This document shows positions 56,015 to 64,000 of a stretch of 64,000 bases of DNA, in pieces. Made by a program: the position numbers and the translations under genes. Source of the stretch: CAIWHR01 sp963713275 (GTDB taxonomy: Bacteria; Pseudomonadota; Gammaproteobacteria; Burkholderiales; Casimicrobiaceae); contig CAVQLG010000009.1 of assembly GCA_963713275.1 (NCBI GenBank), positions 62,001 through 126,000 of the forward strand. The letters run 5' to 3'. The notes under the pieces were generated by a model, which did not search any database, was not told the origin of the DNA, and saw only the letters and a program-made list of their open reading frames with translations. The first letter of the stretch is position 1. Each line of letters opens with the position of its first letter.

Positions 56015-57373
56015 ATGGCCAAGCCCAGGACGACGTACAGCTGTACCGAATGCGGCGGGCAGCACCCCAAGTGGCAGGGGCAGTGCCCCGACTGCGGGGC
56101 CTGGAACACGCTGGTCGAAGCGGCGGCGGCGCCCGCGCCCTCGCGCTATCACCCTCTGGCGGGCGCACGCAGCGAAGTCCGCGCGCTCGGCTCGGTCGAG
56201 GCGAGCGACAAGCCCCGGTTTCCCACCGGCATCGAGGAATTCGACCGCGTGCTGGGCGGCGGATTCGTTCCCGGCGCCGTCATCCTGCTGGGCGGCGACC
56301 CCGGCATCGGGAAGTCGACGCTGCTGTTGCAGGCGATGGCGGCGGTTGGCGCCGCCAGGAAGGTGCTCTACGTCACCGGCGAGGAGTCGGTCGAGCAGGT
56401 GGCGCTGCGCGCGCAGCGGCTCGCGCTGGTGAACGCCCCGGTGTCGCTGCTGGCCGAGGTGCAGCTCGAGGCGGTCGTCGCCGCGATCGGCAGCGAACGC
56501 CCCGAGGTCGTCGTCGTCGACTCGATCCAGACGGCGTATACCGAGGCGATCACCTCCGCGCCCGGCAGCGTGTCGCAGGTGCGCGAGTGCGCAGCCCGGC
56601 TGACCCGCATCGCCAAGGAGCGCGGCATCGTCGTCATCCTCGTCGGGCACGTGACCAAAGACGGGGCGATCGCGGGTCCGCGCGTGCTCGAGCACATCGT
56701 CGACACCGTGCTCTACTTCGAGGGCGACACCCATTCGAGCTTCCGCCTGGTGCGCGCGATCAAGAACCGCTTCGGCGCGGCCAACGAGCTGGGCGTGTTC
56801 GGCATGACCGAACGCGGGCTCAAGGGCGTGTCGAATCCCTCGGCGCTCTTCCTGTCGCAGCACGCCGACGCGGTGCCGGGGTCGGCGATCGTCGCCACCC
56901 TCGAGGGCACGCGTCCGCTGCTGGTCGAGATCCAGGCGCTGGTCGACCCGGTGCAGGGGAGCGTGCCCAGGCGGCTCTCGGTGGGGCTCGACCCGCAGCG
57001 CCTCGCGCTGCTGCTCGCCGTGCTGCATCGCCACGGCGGTGTCGAGACCGCCGGCTACGACGTCTTCGTCAACGCCGTGGGCGGGGTGCGGATCGCCGAG
57101 CCGGCGGCGGATCTTGCGCTGCTGCTCGCCGTCCATTCGTCGCTCGCGAGCCGGCCGCTGCCGGCGAAGACGCTGATCTTCGGCGAGGTCGGGCTCGCCG
57201 GGGAGATCCGGCCCGTCCAGCGCGGGCAGGAGCGCATCCGCGAGGCGGCCAAGCTCGGGTTTCGCCAGGTTCTGATACCAAACCTTAACAAACCAAGGCA
57301 ACCCATTGACAATATGAATATCATTTGTATCGACCGGGTCGAGGAGGCCCTGTCGTGGCTGCGCGGGTCATGA
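56015..57373 (+). CDS. radA: DNA repair protein RadA
   Basis: 452 residues. Four-Cys zinc finger (CTEC at 10-13, CPDC at ~24-27), RecA-like ATPase with Walker A GGDPGIGKST, the RadA-specific KNRFG motif (IKNRFGAANE), and a C-terminal Lon-like domain (GEVGLAGEIRPV). RadA promotes branch migration in recombination. The last ~30 residues are encoded by an AT-rich patch (57271-57333) unlike the rest, although the protein sequence there (IPNLNKPRQPIDNMNIICID) fits the family. The ATG at 56015 is 20 nt after rfaE. Confidence 0.96.
   Translation: MAKPRTTYSCTECGGQHPKWQGQCPDCGAWNTLVEAAAAPAPSRYHPLAGARSEVRALGSVEASDKPRFPTGIEEFDRVLGGGFVPGAVILLGGDPGIGKSTLLLQAMAAVGAARKVLYVTGEESVEQVALRAQRLALVNAPVSLLAEVQLEAVVAAIGSERPEVVVVDSIQTAYTEAITSAPGSVSQVRECAARLTRIAKERGIVVILVGHVTKDGAIAGPRVLEHIVDTVLYFEGDTHSSFRLVRAIKNRFGAANELGVFGMTERGLKGVSNPSALFLSQHADAVPGSAIVATLEGTRPLLVEIQALVDPVQGSVPRRLSVGLDPQRLALLLAVLHRHGGVETAGYDVFVNAVGGVRIAEPAADLALLLAVHSSLASRPLPAKTLIFGEVGLAGEIRPVQRGQERIREAAKLGFRQVLIPNLNKPRQPIDNMNIICIDRVEEALSWLRGS
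57271..57333. other. AT-rich patch inside radA
   Basis: About 33% GC over 60 bp, in a gene otherwise near 70%. Codons ATA, AAC, CTT, AAA, AGG, CAA, ATT, AAT, TGT are rare elsewhere in the window. It contains a perfect TTGACA (57306-57311), but no -10 follows at 16-18 bp on the plus strand, and no plus-strand gene starts for 1.4 kb. Confidence 0.6.
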
Positions 57374-57545
57374 CGCTTGACCCGGGTGCGGTCCCGCGCG
57401 AGCGCACGCCCATCGCCCCCGGCGCCCGCGTGCGGCGCGACGGGCTGTACGCGGGCGGCAGCCCGCTGCGCGGTGCCGCGCAACGGCGTATGGGCGTCGG
57501 CGTATCGACGAGCGCAGCGGCGGGTTTGTCGCGAACGCGAGCAGG

Positions 57546-58481
57546 TCAAGGCTCGGCGCGGCGCTCCCCTGCCGCGGCAGCGGCGGGCGGCGCGGCAATC
57601 AGCGCGCCGATGCGGTCGTCCTTGGCGGCCCAAAGCGCCTGCACCCAGCGGGAGAACGCCTCGCGCACCGCGGGATCGCCGGCATAGTCGCCCTCGGCAA
57701 GATCTCGCGGCACCGGCAGCGTCTGCACCCGGACGACGACGCGACGAACGCGGCCGCAAAGGAACGCCCAGAACGTCGGCGCGCCGTCCGGATAGGCGAT
57801 CGTGACGTCGAGAATCGAGCGGAACTTCTCGCCCATGGCGTTCAGCGCCAGCGCGAGACCGCCCGCCTTCGGCTTCAGCAGATGCCGGTAGGGCGACTTC
57901 TGCCGTTCGTGCTTCGCCGGCGTGAAGCGGGTGCCCTCGAGGAAGTTCATCACGCTGGTCGGGATTTGCGCGAAGCGTTCGCAGGCCCGGCGCGTGGTCT
58001 CCTGGTCCTTGCCCCGCATCTCGGGGTGGCGCCGCAGGTACTCGTCGCTGTGGCGCCGCATGAACGGGAACTCCAGCGCCCACCACGCGAGGCCCATCAC
58101 CGGCACCCAGATGAGCTGCCGCTTGAGAAAGAACTTGAGCAGCGGGATGCGGCGGTTGAGCAGGTGCTGGAGGACCAGGATGTCGACCCAGGACTGGTGG
58201 TTGGAGACGACCATGTACCAGCTGCGGTAGTGCAGCGCCTCGATCCCGACGACGTCCCAGCGCGTGCGCTGGGTCAGCGCCATCCAGCCGCTGTTGCCGG
58301 CGATCCAGGCCTCGGCGATCAGCAGCAGGACACGCCCAAGGTGACGCTGCGCGGCCGGGATCGGCAGCAGGAGTTTGAGCAGGGAGAAGGCGAGCAGGAC
58401 GGGCACCCAGAACAGGGTGTTGGCGGCCAGCAGCACCGAAGCGATGACTCCGAGCAGGGGGGCGGGCAGGAAGCTGAGCAT
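57546..58481 (-). CDS. 1-acylglycerol-3-phosphate acyltransferase-like protein (YihG/PlsC family)
   Basis: 311 residues. A long N-terminal hydrophobic region (~5-45), the acyltransferase HxxxxD motif as NHQSWVD (~93-99), and FLEGTRFTP (motif III). The RRHSDEYLRRHPEMRGKD and KPKAGGLALALNAMG blocks resemble E. coli YihG. It transfers acyl groups to lysophospholipids at the inner membrane. The exact acceptor is uncertain. The 172-bp gap to radA on the convergent side shows no clear terminator. Confidence 0.85.
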   Translation of the reverse strand: MLSFLPAPLLGVIASVLLAANTLFWVPVLLAFSLLKLLLPIPAAQRHLGRVLLLIAEAWIAGNSGWMALTQRTRWDVVGIEALHYRSWYMVVSNHQSWVDILVLQHLLNRRIPLLKFFLKRQLIWVPVMGLAWWALEFPFMRRHSDEYLRRHPEMRGKDQETTRRACERFAQIPTSVMNFLEGTRFTPAKHERQKSPYRHLLKPKAGGLALALNAMGEKFRSILDVTIAYPDGAPTFWAFLCGRVRRVVVRVQTLPVPRDLAEGDYAGDPAVREAFSRWVQALWAAKDDRIGALIAAPPAAAAAGERRAEP

Positions 58482-58755
58482 CGCAGGTCCGGAACGTTGG
58501 AGTCGGCGCGTCGACACGGCGCATGGTGCCTCAGCCGGAGCGGATTTCGGCGACGAACTCGCCAAGTGCTGATCCAGCGCAAGAAAGCGGGGCGCCGGGG
58601 CGGCTACTGTGACGCGTCGCCCGACGGAACCCGGGGGGCGCCGCCTGCCCGCGCGGTCGCCGGGCGTGCCTGCGGGGGACTCCGGCCCGCGTGGCACGGC
58701 GCTCGCTTCGTCGTGCGCGTCACCGCGGCTTCCTCGACCTCAACCTCGACTGCGC

Positions 58756-60336
58756 ATGGGCTTCATACTCTCGATCGACGTCGGCACCACGAACCTCAAG
58801 GCCGCGCTGGTCGACGAAGAGGGTCGCCTGGCCGGCGCGCCGACGACGGTGGCGATGGGCCTCGAGAGCGACGTCTCGGGCCGCGCCGAGCACGATCCGG
58901 TCAAGCTCGAGGCGGCGCTGCGCGAGGTGTGCCGGCTCGCGATCGGCACCCGGGGCAGCGAAGTCGAGCGCCTCTCGCTCACGTCCTACCAGTTCGGCCT
59001 CATGCTCGTGGACGCGGCCGGCAAGCCGTTGACCAGGATCTCGACCTTCGTCGACACGACGGCCCAGGCGCACCATGCCCGTTTCCTGGCGGCGATCGGC
59101 GACGTGGACCGGATGTACCTGCGCACCGGCTGCCCGCCCATCTTCCAGTACCCGGCGAACCGGCTGCACTGCCTCGCGGCCCGGCATCCGGGCCTGCGGC
59201 GGCGCGTCGCGCGGGTGCTGGACTCGAAGGCGTTCCTGCTGCATGCGCTGACCGGGGAGTACGTCACCGACTACAGCACGGCCAATTCCCTGGGCTGCCT
59301 CGACATCGCCGGCCGCTGGGACCCGGAGATCGTCGCCACCACGGGGTTCGAGGTTGCGCAGTTCCCCCGGGTACTCAACGGCTTCGTCGACGCCGTGCCG
59401 CTGCTGCCGTCGGTGTGCAGCGACCTCGCGCTGCCCGCGGGGACGGCGATCGCGGTCGGGCTCTACGACGGCGCGGCGCTGGCGGCGGCGGTCACCGGCT
59501 TCGAGCCGGGGATCGCGGTGGGCAACTTCGGCACGTCCGGCATGTTCCGGCTGCCCACCGCCGAGCCGATCGTCGATCTCGAGGGCGGCCTGATCCAGAG
59601 TTGCCTGCTTCGACCCGGGTTGTTCCTGACCGGGTCCGGCATCAACAACTGCACCCTCGCGGCCGATCTGCTGCGCAACGTCCTGGGCCTCGACCTCGAG
59701 TACCTGCGCAGCCGCGATCTGTCGCGTCCGGGATCCAACGGGGTGATGACCTTCCCGTACTTCACCGGCGAGCGCGACAAGGGGGTCGGCAACGTCGGGA
59801 CCGGCGTGGTGCTCGGACTCGGGGTCGCGACGACGCGCGACGACCTGGCGCGGTCCTTCCTCGAAGGCGTGGCCTTCTCCTTCCTGCTGGTCAAGGAGCG
59901 CCTCGATCCGGGGCGCCGGACCCGCGAGCTGCGGTTGGGAGGCGGGGGAACCGGCAACCTCCGCTGGATGCAGATCATGGCCGATGCGCTCGGCCTGCCC
60001 ATCCGCCTCGCCCCGAGCCCGGAGATGGGGATCGTCGGCGCGGCGTGCCTCGCGCGCCAGGGCACCGGCGAGGACCTCCTGGAGCGCTCGCGGCGCTTCA
60101 TGCGCGACGCGCAGGTGATCGAGCCCAACGCCGCCCATGCCGGCGTCTATCGCGACGTCGCCGCGCGTTACTTCGACGTGCGCAAGTCCTTGCGCGCGCC
60201 GCTGCTGGCAAGGCAGGGCCGGTCGCCGGCGCGCGGCACGAAGCCCCGGCCGGCCGGCAAGCCGCTGCCGCTCGTGCGCGACGCGTCCCCCGCCGCCCCC
60301 GCGCCGGAACCGATCCTCCCGGAACGCGAACGATGA
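58756..60336 (+). CDS. FGGY-family carbohydrate kinase
   Basis: 526 residues. Two actin-fold domains: SIDVGTTNLKAALVDEEGR at ~5-23 (phosphate 1), DGAALAAAVTGFEPG, GNFGTSGM, and GGGGTGNLRWMQIMAD with GAACLARQGTGE near the C-terminus. The family phosphorylates pentoses, hexonates and polyols; resemblance is to xylulokinase/gluconokinase-type members. The last ~45 residues are a Pro/Arg/Ala tail. A 2-hydroxyacid dehydrogenase gene overlaps the stop (ATGA), and gnd is convergent 1.1 kb on, suggesting sugar-acid metabolism. The substrate is unproven. The 274-bp upstream gap shows no clear promoter. Confidence 0.85.
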   Translation: MGFILSIDVGTTNLKAALVDEEGRLAGAPTTVAMGLESDVSGRAEHDPVKLEAALREVCRLAIGTRGSEVERLSLTSYQFGLMLVDAAGKPLTRISTFVDTTAQAHHARFLAAIGDVDRMYLRTGCPPIFQYPANRLHCLAARHPGLRRRVARVLDSKAFLLHALTGEYVTDYSTANSLGCLDIAGRWDPEIVATTGFEVAQFPRVLNGFVDAVPLLPSVCSDLALPAGTAIAVGLYDGAALAAAVTGFEPGIAVGNFGTSGMFRLPTAEPIVDLEGGLIQSCLLRPGLFLTGSGINNCTLAADLLRNVLGLDLEYLRSRDLSRPGSNGVMTFPYFTGERDKGVGNVGTGVVLGLGVATTRDDLARSFLEGVAFSFLLVKERLDPGRRTRELRLGGGGTGNLRWMQIMADALGLPIRLAPSPEMGIVGAACLARQGTGEDLLERSRRFMRDAQVIEPNAAHAGVYRDVAARYFDVRKSLRAPLLARQGRSPARGTKPRPAGKPLPLVRDASPAAPAPEPILPERER

Positions 60337-61376
60337 ACAACGGCAAGCTGCGGATCGCGATCGTCAACTCGAGCTCGTTCGGAGTCTCGTTTCCCGAGCA
60401 TCTGCGCGCGCTCGCGTCCTTCGCCGAGCTCCGGCGGGTGGAGATTCCGAAGGGCGCGCCGCCCGAGGCGTTCCACATCCGGCTCGCCGGCGTCGACGGC
60501 ATCGTCGCGAGCGTCACGCCGCCGTACACGCGGGCCGTCCTGCTCGGGCTGCCGGAGCTGAAGCTCCTCGCCCGGCACGGCGTGGGCTGCGACAACGTCG
60601 ATCTTCCCACGTGCAACGAGCTCGGCATCCTCGTCTCCCGCGTGGGTCCGGAAGTCGAGCGCGAGGCGGTGGCGCAGATGGCGCTGGGATTGATGGACGC
60701 GGCGGCGCGCCGCATCGTCGCCGGCTGCACGCTGGTGCGCGAAGGCAAATGGAGCCAGCGCGCGACGCTGCCGCTCGGCGTCGACTTCCACGGCGCGACC
60801 GTCGGCCTGGTCGGCATCGGTGCGATCGGCAGCACGGTGGCGCGCATCCTGACGCTCGGCTACCGGGCGAAGGTGATCGCCTACGACCCTTACGTCGATG
60901 CCGCCACCGTCGCCGAGCGGCACGGGGAAAAGGTGGCCTTCGACGAGCTGCTCGTGCGCAGCGCCTTCATTTCGCTGCACTGCCCGCTCACCGACGAGAC
61001 GCATCGCATGTTCGCGGCGCGGGAACTCGCCGCGATGAACGACGGGGTCATCCTCGTCAACACCTGCCGGGGAGAGATCTTCGACCAGCGCGATCTCGTG
61101 CAAGCCCTCCACTCCGGCAAGGTCGGCGGCTACGCCACCGACGTGGTCGAAGGCGAGCCGATCGGTGCCGACCACGTGCTCCTGGCAACGCCCAACGCGC
61201 TCGTGACGCCGCACCTGGGGGGCTACTCGCTCGTGTCGCTGCGGGGCATGGGCGAGACGATGGTCGACGACATGCGGCGCGTGTTCGTCGAGGGCGCGTT
61301 TCCCGGCTTCCTCGCCAATCCCGACGTCGATCGCGCGCGCTTGCGCATCGCCCGGGAACGCGCGCGCCGCGGCTGA
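60333..61376 (+). CDS. D-isomer-specific 2-hydroxyacid dehydrogenase
   Basis: 347 residues. Rossmann NAD motif GLVGIGAIGSTVA (~154-166), the catalytic Arg in NTCRGEIFD, Glu in VVEGEP and His in TPHLGGYS. The family includes phosphoglycerate, glyoxylate/hydroxypyruvate and erythronate-4-phosphate dehydrogenases. Overlap with the FGGY kinase means its substrate may be a phosphorylated sugar acid made by that kinase. The serC-less gyrA region invites comparison with SerA, but the gene pairing argues for a catabolic role. Confidence 0.85.
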   Translation: MNNGKLRIAIVNSSSFGVSFPEHLRALASFAELRRVEIPKGAPPEAFHIRLAGVDGIVASVTPPYTRAVLLGLPELKLLARHGVGCDNVDLPTCNELGILVSRVGPEVEREAVAQMALGLMDAAARRIVAGCTLVREGKWSQRATLPLGVDFHGATVGLVGIGAIGSTVARILTLGYRAKVIAYDPYVDAATVAERHGEKVAFDELLVRSAFISLHCPLTDETHRMFAARELAAMNDGVILVNTCRGEIFDQRDLVQALHSGKVGGYATDVVEGEPIGADHVLLATPNALVTPHLGGYSLVSLRGMGETMVDDMRRVFVEGAFPGFLANPDVDRARLRIARERARRG

Positions 61377-61460
61377 GGGCGACCTCGCGCCGCGCGCCGT
61401 CCCCGCTCGACCGGGCCCGTGCCGCGGCCCGCGGCCCGCGGACGGGGAGGGGGCGTGCGC

Positions 61461-62933
61461 CTACACGTCGTACGCGCTGGACGAGGTGGTCCCGCCCTTG
61501 CCGGTCCAGTTGGTGTGGAAGAACTCGCCGCGCGGCCGGTCGACACGCTCGTAGGTGTGCGCGCCGAAGTAGTCGCGCTGCGCCTGCAACAGGTTGGCGG
61601 GCAGCGTGGCGCTGCGATACTGGTCGTAGAACGCGAGCGCGGTGCCGAACGCCGGGGCCGGAATGCCCCGCTTCGCGGCGGCGGCGACGACGTTGCGCCA
61701 GCCCTTCTGCGCTTCGCGGATCGCGTCGCGGAAATAGTCGTCGAGCAGGAGGTTCGGCAGCCCCGGATGGGCGTCGAAGGCGTCCTTGATCTTGCTTAAG
61801 AAACGCGAGCGGATGATGCAGCCCCCGCGCCACATCAGCGCAATGCCGCCGTAATTGAGCGTCCAGGCGTACTCGCGCGACGCCGCGCGCATCAGCATGT
61901 AGCCCTGGGCGTAGCTCACGATCTTCGAGGCGTAGAGGGCGCTCTTGATGTCGGCGACGAACGCCCGGCGGCGGTTGGGGTCGCCGGCGATCGACGACAG
62001 GGCAGGGCGCGGACCCTTGAGCTTCCGCGCGGCCCGCACGCGCTCGTCCTTGAGCGCGGACACGCAGCGGGCGTACACGGCCTCCGCCATCAGGGTGATC
62101 GGAATGCCGAGATCCTGCGAGTTGATGACCGTCCACTTGCCGGTCCCCTTCTGGCCGGCGGTGTCGAGGATCCTGTCCAATAGCGGCGCGCCGTCGTCGT
62201 CCTTCTTGGCGAGGATGTCCCGGGTGATCTCGATCAGGTAGCTGTCGAGCTCGCCCTCGTTCCATTCGCGGAAGATCTCGTGCATCTCGTCGGCGCCCAT
62301 CCCGAGGCCGACCTTCATCAGGTGGTACGCCTCGCAGATGAGTTGCATGTCGCCGTACTCGATGCCGTTGTGCACCATCTTGACATAGTGCCCGGCGCCC
62401 ATCTCGCCGACCCAGTCGCAGCAGGGCGACCCGTCCTCGACCTTGGCGGACACGGCCTGGAAGATCTCCTTGACGTGCGGCCAGGCGGCCGGGGAGCCGC
62501 CGGGCATGATGCTGGGCCCGCGGCGCGCGCCTTCCTCGCCGCCGGAGACGCCGGTGCCGATATAGAGCAGCCCGCGGCTCTCGACGTACTTCTGGCGCCG
62601 GTTGGTGTCCTCGAAGCGCGAGTTGCCGCCGTCGATGATGATGTCGCCGGGGGCGAGGTGCGGCAGCAGCTGCTCGATGAACTCGTCCACCGGGCCGCCG
62701 GCCTTGACCAGCATCATCACGCGCCGGGGCGATTTCAGCTTGCCCACCATCTCGGCGATGCTGTGCGCGCCCAGGACGCGGGTACCCTTCGCCTCCCTGG
62801 CGAGGAACTGGTCGACCTTGTCGGTGCTGCGGTTGTAGGCAACGACCGTGTAGCCGTGGTCGTTCATGTTGAGAACGAGGTTCTGGCCCATCACGGCCAG
62901 TCCGATCATTGCGATGTCTGCCTTGGGTTCCAT
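61461..62933 (-). CDS. gnd: 6-phosphogluconate dehydrogenase, decarboxylating
   Basis: 490 residues, long (GndA) type. NADP site MIGLAVMGQNLVLN, IIDGGNSRFEDTNRR, GTGVSGGEEGARRGPSIM, and the catalytic Lys/Asn in HYVKMVHNGIEYGDMQ. It converts 6-phosphogluconate to ribulose-5-phosphate with CO2 release. GAGAGGA precedes the ATG at 62933. It is convergent with the kinase/dehydrogenase pair; upstream lies the REP-like palindrome and the pepD remnant. Confidence 0.97.
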   Translation of the reverse strand: MEPKADIAMIGLAVMGQNLVLNMNDHGYTVVAYNRSTDKVDQFLAREAKGTRVLGAHSIAEMVGKLKSPRRVMMLVKAGGPVDEFIEQLLPHLAPGDIIIDGGNSRFEDTNRRQKYVESRGLLYIGTGVSGGEEGARRGPSIMPGGSPAAWPHVKEIFQAVSAKVEDGSPCCDWVGEMGAGHYVKMVHNGIEYGDMQLICEAYHLMKVGLGMGADEMHEIFREWNEGELDSYLIEITRDILAKKDDDGAPLLDRILDTAGQKGTGKWTVINSQDLGIPITLMAEAVYARCVSALKDERVRAARKLKGPRPALSSIAGDPNRRRAFVADIKSALYASKIVSYAQGYMLMRAASREYAWTLNYGGIALMWRGGCIIRSRFLSKIKDAFDAHPGLPNLLLDDYFRDAIREAQKGWRNVVAAAAKRGIPAPAFGTALAFYDQYRSATLPANLLQAQRDYFGAHTYERVDRPRGEFFHTNWTGKGGTTSSSAYDV

Positions 62934-63120
62934 GGCGTCCTCTCCGGCGGGTGACGCGTCGTCGCGGTGCCGAAGGCCCGGATTGCGACCGGACCGCAAG
63001 CGTGCTGGCCCGCGCCGGCGAAGCAGGCGGCGGGCACGCCGAATGATACGCACCCCGTCGGCGGCGGCGGTTGCGCTCGATCAAGGGGGGCGTCCCGAGG
63101 CGGGGCGAAGCCGGCAGCGG

Positions 63121-63211
63121 AGGGTACCCAGCGAGGGGCGGCTTCAGGCGCGCTAGCAGCGCCCGGTGCCGGGTCCAAACGCCCGGGCGCGCTGAAGCCG
63201 CTCCCGCCACG
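63121..63211. repeat. REP-like long palindrome between gnd and truncated pepD
   Basis: The outer arms GGGGCGGCTTCAGGCGCGC (63135-63153) and GCGCGCTGAAGCCGCTCCC (63187-63205) pair with one bulge. The inner arms GCGCCCGG (63159-63166) and CCGGGCGC (63183-63190) pair perfectly. The minus-strand reading (GGGAGCGGCTTCAGCGCG) resembles the GGGAGCGGCTTCAGCCGCG REP family of Xanthomonadaceae and relatives. It occupies most of the 301-bp gap 62934-63234, where no gene is visible. Confidence 0.7.
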
Positions 63212-63234
63212 ACGGGCGGTGGCGCCCGCCTGTC

Positions 63235-64000
63235 CGGCCCGATCGATATCATCTGCATCGCCGGATACTTGTCGCCGATGATGCCGCACTCGAGGCCCGC
63301 GTGGACGGCGACGATCTCCATCGTCCCCCCGGACGTCTCGCGGTACGATTCCTGCGCCAGTTCGACGAGGCGGCTGCCGGGATCCGGCTTCCAGCCGGGA
63401 TAGCCGCCGACGCTGCGCGGCTCGAAACCTCCGAGCGCCAGGTGGGCGTGGAGTCGATCGACCTGCGCGCGCTTCGCGCTGTCGACGCTGGAGCGGTGGA
63501 GCAGCGTGACGACCACGGCATCGTCGCGGGTGTCGACCACGCCCAGGTTGGACGAGGTCTGCACCAGCCCCGGGATGTCGGGGCTCATCTCGGCCACGCC
63601 GTGCGCGAGCGAGGCCAGCGTGCCGACGAGCGCCCGCGCCTCGCCCGCCGCGATGACGCGCGCGGGGAGCGGCGCGGCGTCGACGGCGCAGAGGAGGCCG
63701 GGATCGAAGCTTCCCAGCGCTGCGCGCGCCTCCGCCTGCATCTGCGCCACCGCTTCCTTTACGCCGGCCAGGCGGGCCGCGTCGACGACGGCCAGCGCCG
63801 AGGCCTCGCGCGGGATCGCGTTGCGCTTGTTCCCGCCCTGCAGCGCGGCGACGTCGATGCCGAAGTCGCGCTGCAGTCGCAGCAGCATCCACGCGAGCAG
63901 CCGGATCGCGTTGCCGCGGCCCCGCGCGATGTCGATGCCGCTGTGCCCGCCGCGCAGGCCGTGCACCTTGATGCGAACGCCCGTGCCGCCGGGGGCGGGG
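63235..64000 (-). pseudogene. pepD: aminoacyl-histidine dipeptidase (PepD) fragment lacking its C-terminus
   Basis: Open to the right edge, so the N-terminus is outside the window. Visible sequence is M20/PepD: VHGLRGGHSGIDIARGRGNA, and LECGIIGDKYPAMQMISIGP. At that point (63235) homology stops. The normal tail, with the TIRGAHSPDE-like block and its metal-binding His (His461 in E. coli numbering) and ~40 further residues, is missing. The frame runs on without stop through the REP-like palindrome and out of frame into gnd, and no alternative frame carries the tail. Probably inactive; it removes N-terminal residues from Xaa-His dipeptides in intact form. Confidence 0.8.

Noticed and set aside
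57306..57334. TTGACA in radA as a complete plus-strand promoter
   Set aside because: No -10 hexamer follows at 16-18 bp and no gene starts downstream for 1.4 kb; kept only as an AT-rich patch.
61377..61460. Terminator between the 2-hydroxyacid dehydrogenase and gnd
   Set aside because: GC-rich gap has repeated GCGGCCC blocks but no convincing stem with a U-tract.

Overview
The window is a very GC-rich (roughly 70% by eye), densely packed bacterial chromosome segment with short intergenic gaps, many 4-nt start/stop overlaps and frequent GTG starts. Gene content and order point to a betaproteobacterium. The best markers are ompA divergent from gyrA, the run pheA-hisC-tyrA/aroA-cmk-rpsA-ihfB-lapA-lapB-pyrF-ugd-rfaE, ubiG-gph next to ompA, dapC-dapD-map-glnD, and pilU and prmB near dapE. 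I cannot fix the order or genus. I see no rRNA, tRNA, CRISPR array, prophage or complete insertion sequence.

Layout. 1-9.1 kb: the 3' part of an RND/MMPL transporter fused in frame to a DUF1329 domain. It is followed by a 1133-residue protein that I read as a PPi-type PEP carboxykinase, and then by an octaheme c-type cytochrome with a repeat-rich tail. 9.1-16.3 kb (minus strand): a signalling block made of a small membrane protein, a Na+/solute-symporter sensor kinase, a single-domain receiver, and a membrane PAS/degenerate-kinase/DnaQ-exonuclease fusion. Behind it lie YjbQ and an Ap4A phosphorylase-like protein. 16.3-23.8 kb: a sirtuin, a bactofilin, a MITE-like repeat, two paralogous VWA membrane proteins facing away from each other, a PDZ-less HtrA-type protease, MoxR and DUF58. 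23.9-37.1 kb: an MscS channel with a cyclic-nucleotide domain, prmB, dapE, pilU, methylthioinosine phosphorylase, def, glnD, map, dapD, dapC and an orphan GspC-like protein. 37.1-41.2 kb: a frameshifted gph, ubiG, an MTA/SAH deaminase and ompA. 41.2-57.4 kb: the long plus-strand housekeeping run from gyrA to radA. 57.5-64 kb: an acyltransferase, an FGGY kinase plus 2-hydroxyacid dehydrogenase pair, gnd, and a pepD whose 3' end has been lost next to a REP-like palindrome.

How the genes connect. The MTA/SAH deaminase (38.6-39.9 kb) and the phosphorylase (29.1 kb) together make an MTA-to-methylthioinosine salvage route. dapC, dapD and dapE cover the succinylase branch of lysine/DAP synthesis. 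pheA, hisC and tyrA-aroA cover the aromatic branch. ugd, rfaE and lapA/lapB serve the cell envelope.

Most interesting items: the sensor/receiver/exonuclease module, the PPi-PEPCK candidate joined to an octaheme cytochrome, the RND-DUF1329 fusion, methionine at GyrA position 83, an AT-rich patch inside radA, and three local lesions (the gph frameshift, dapE without a canonical in-frame start, and the truncated pepD).
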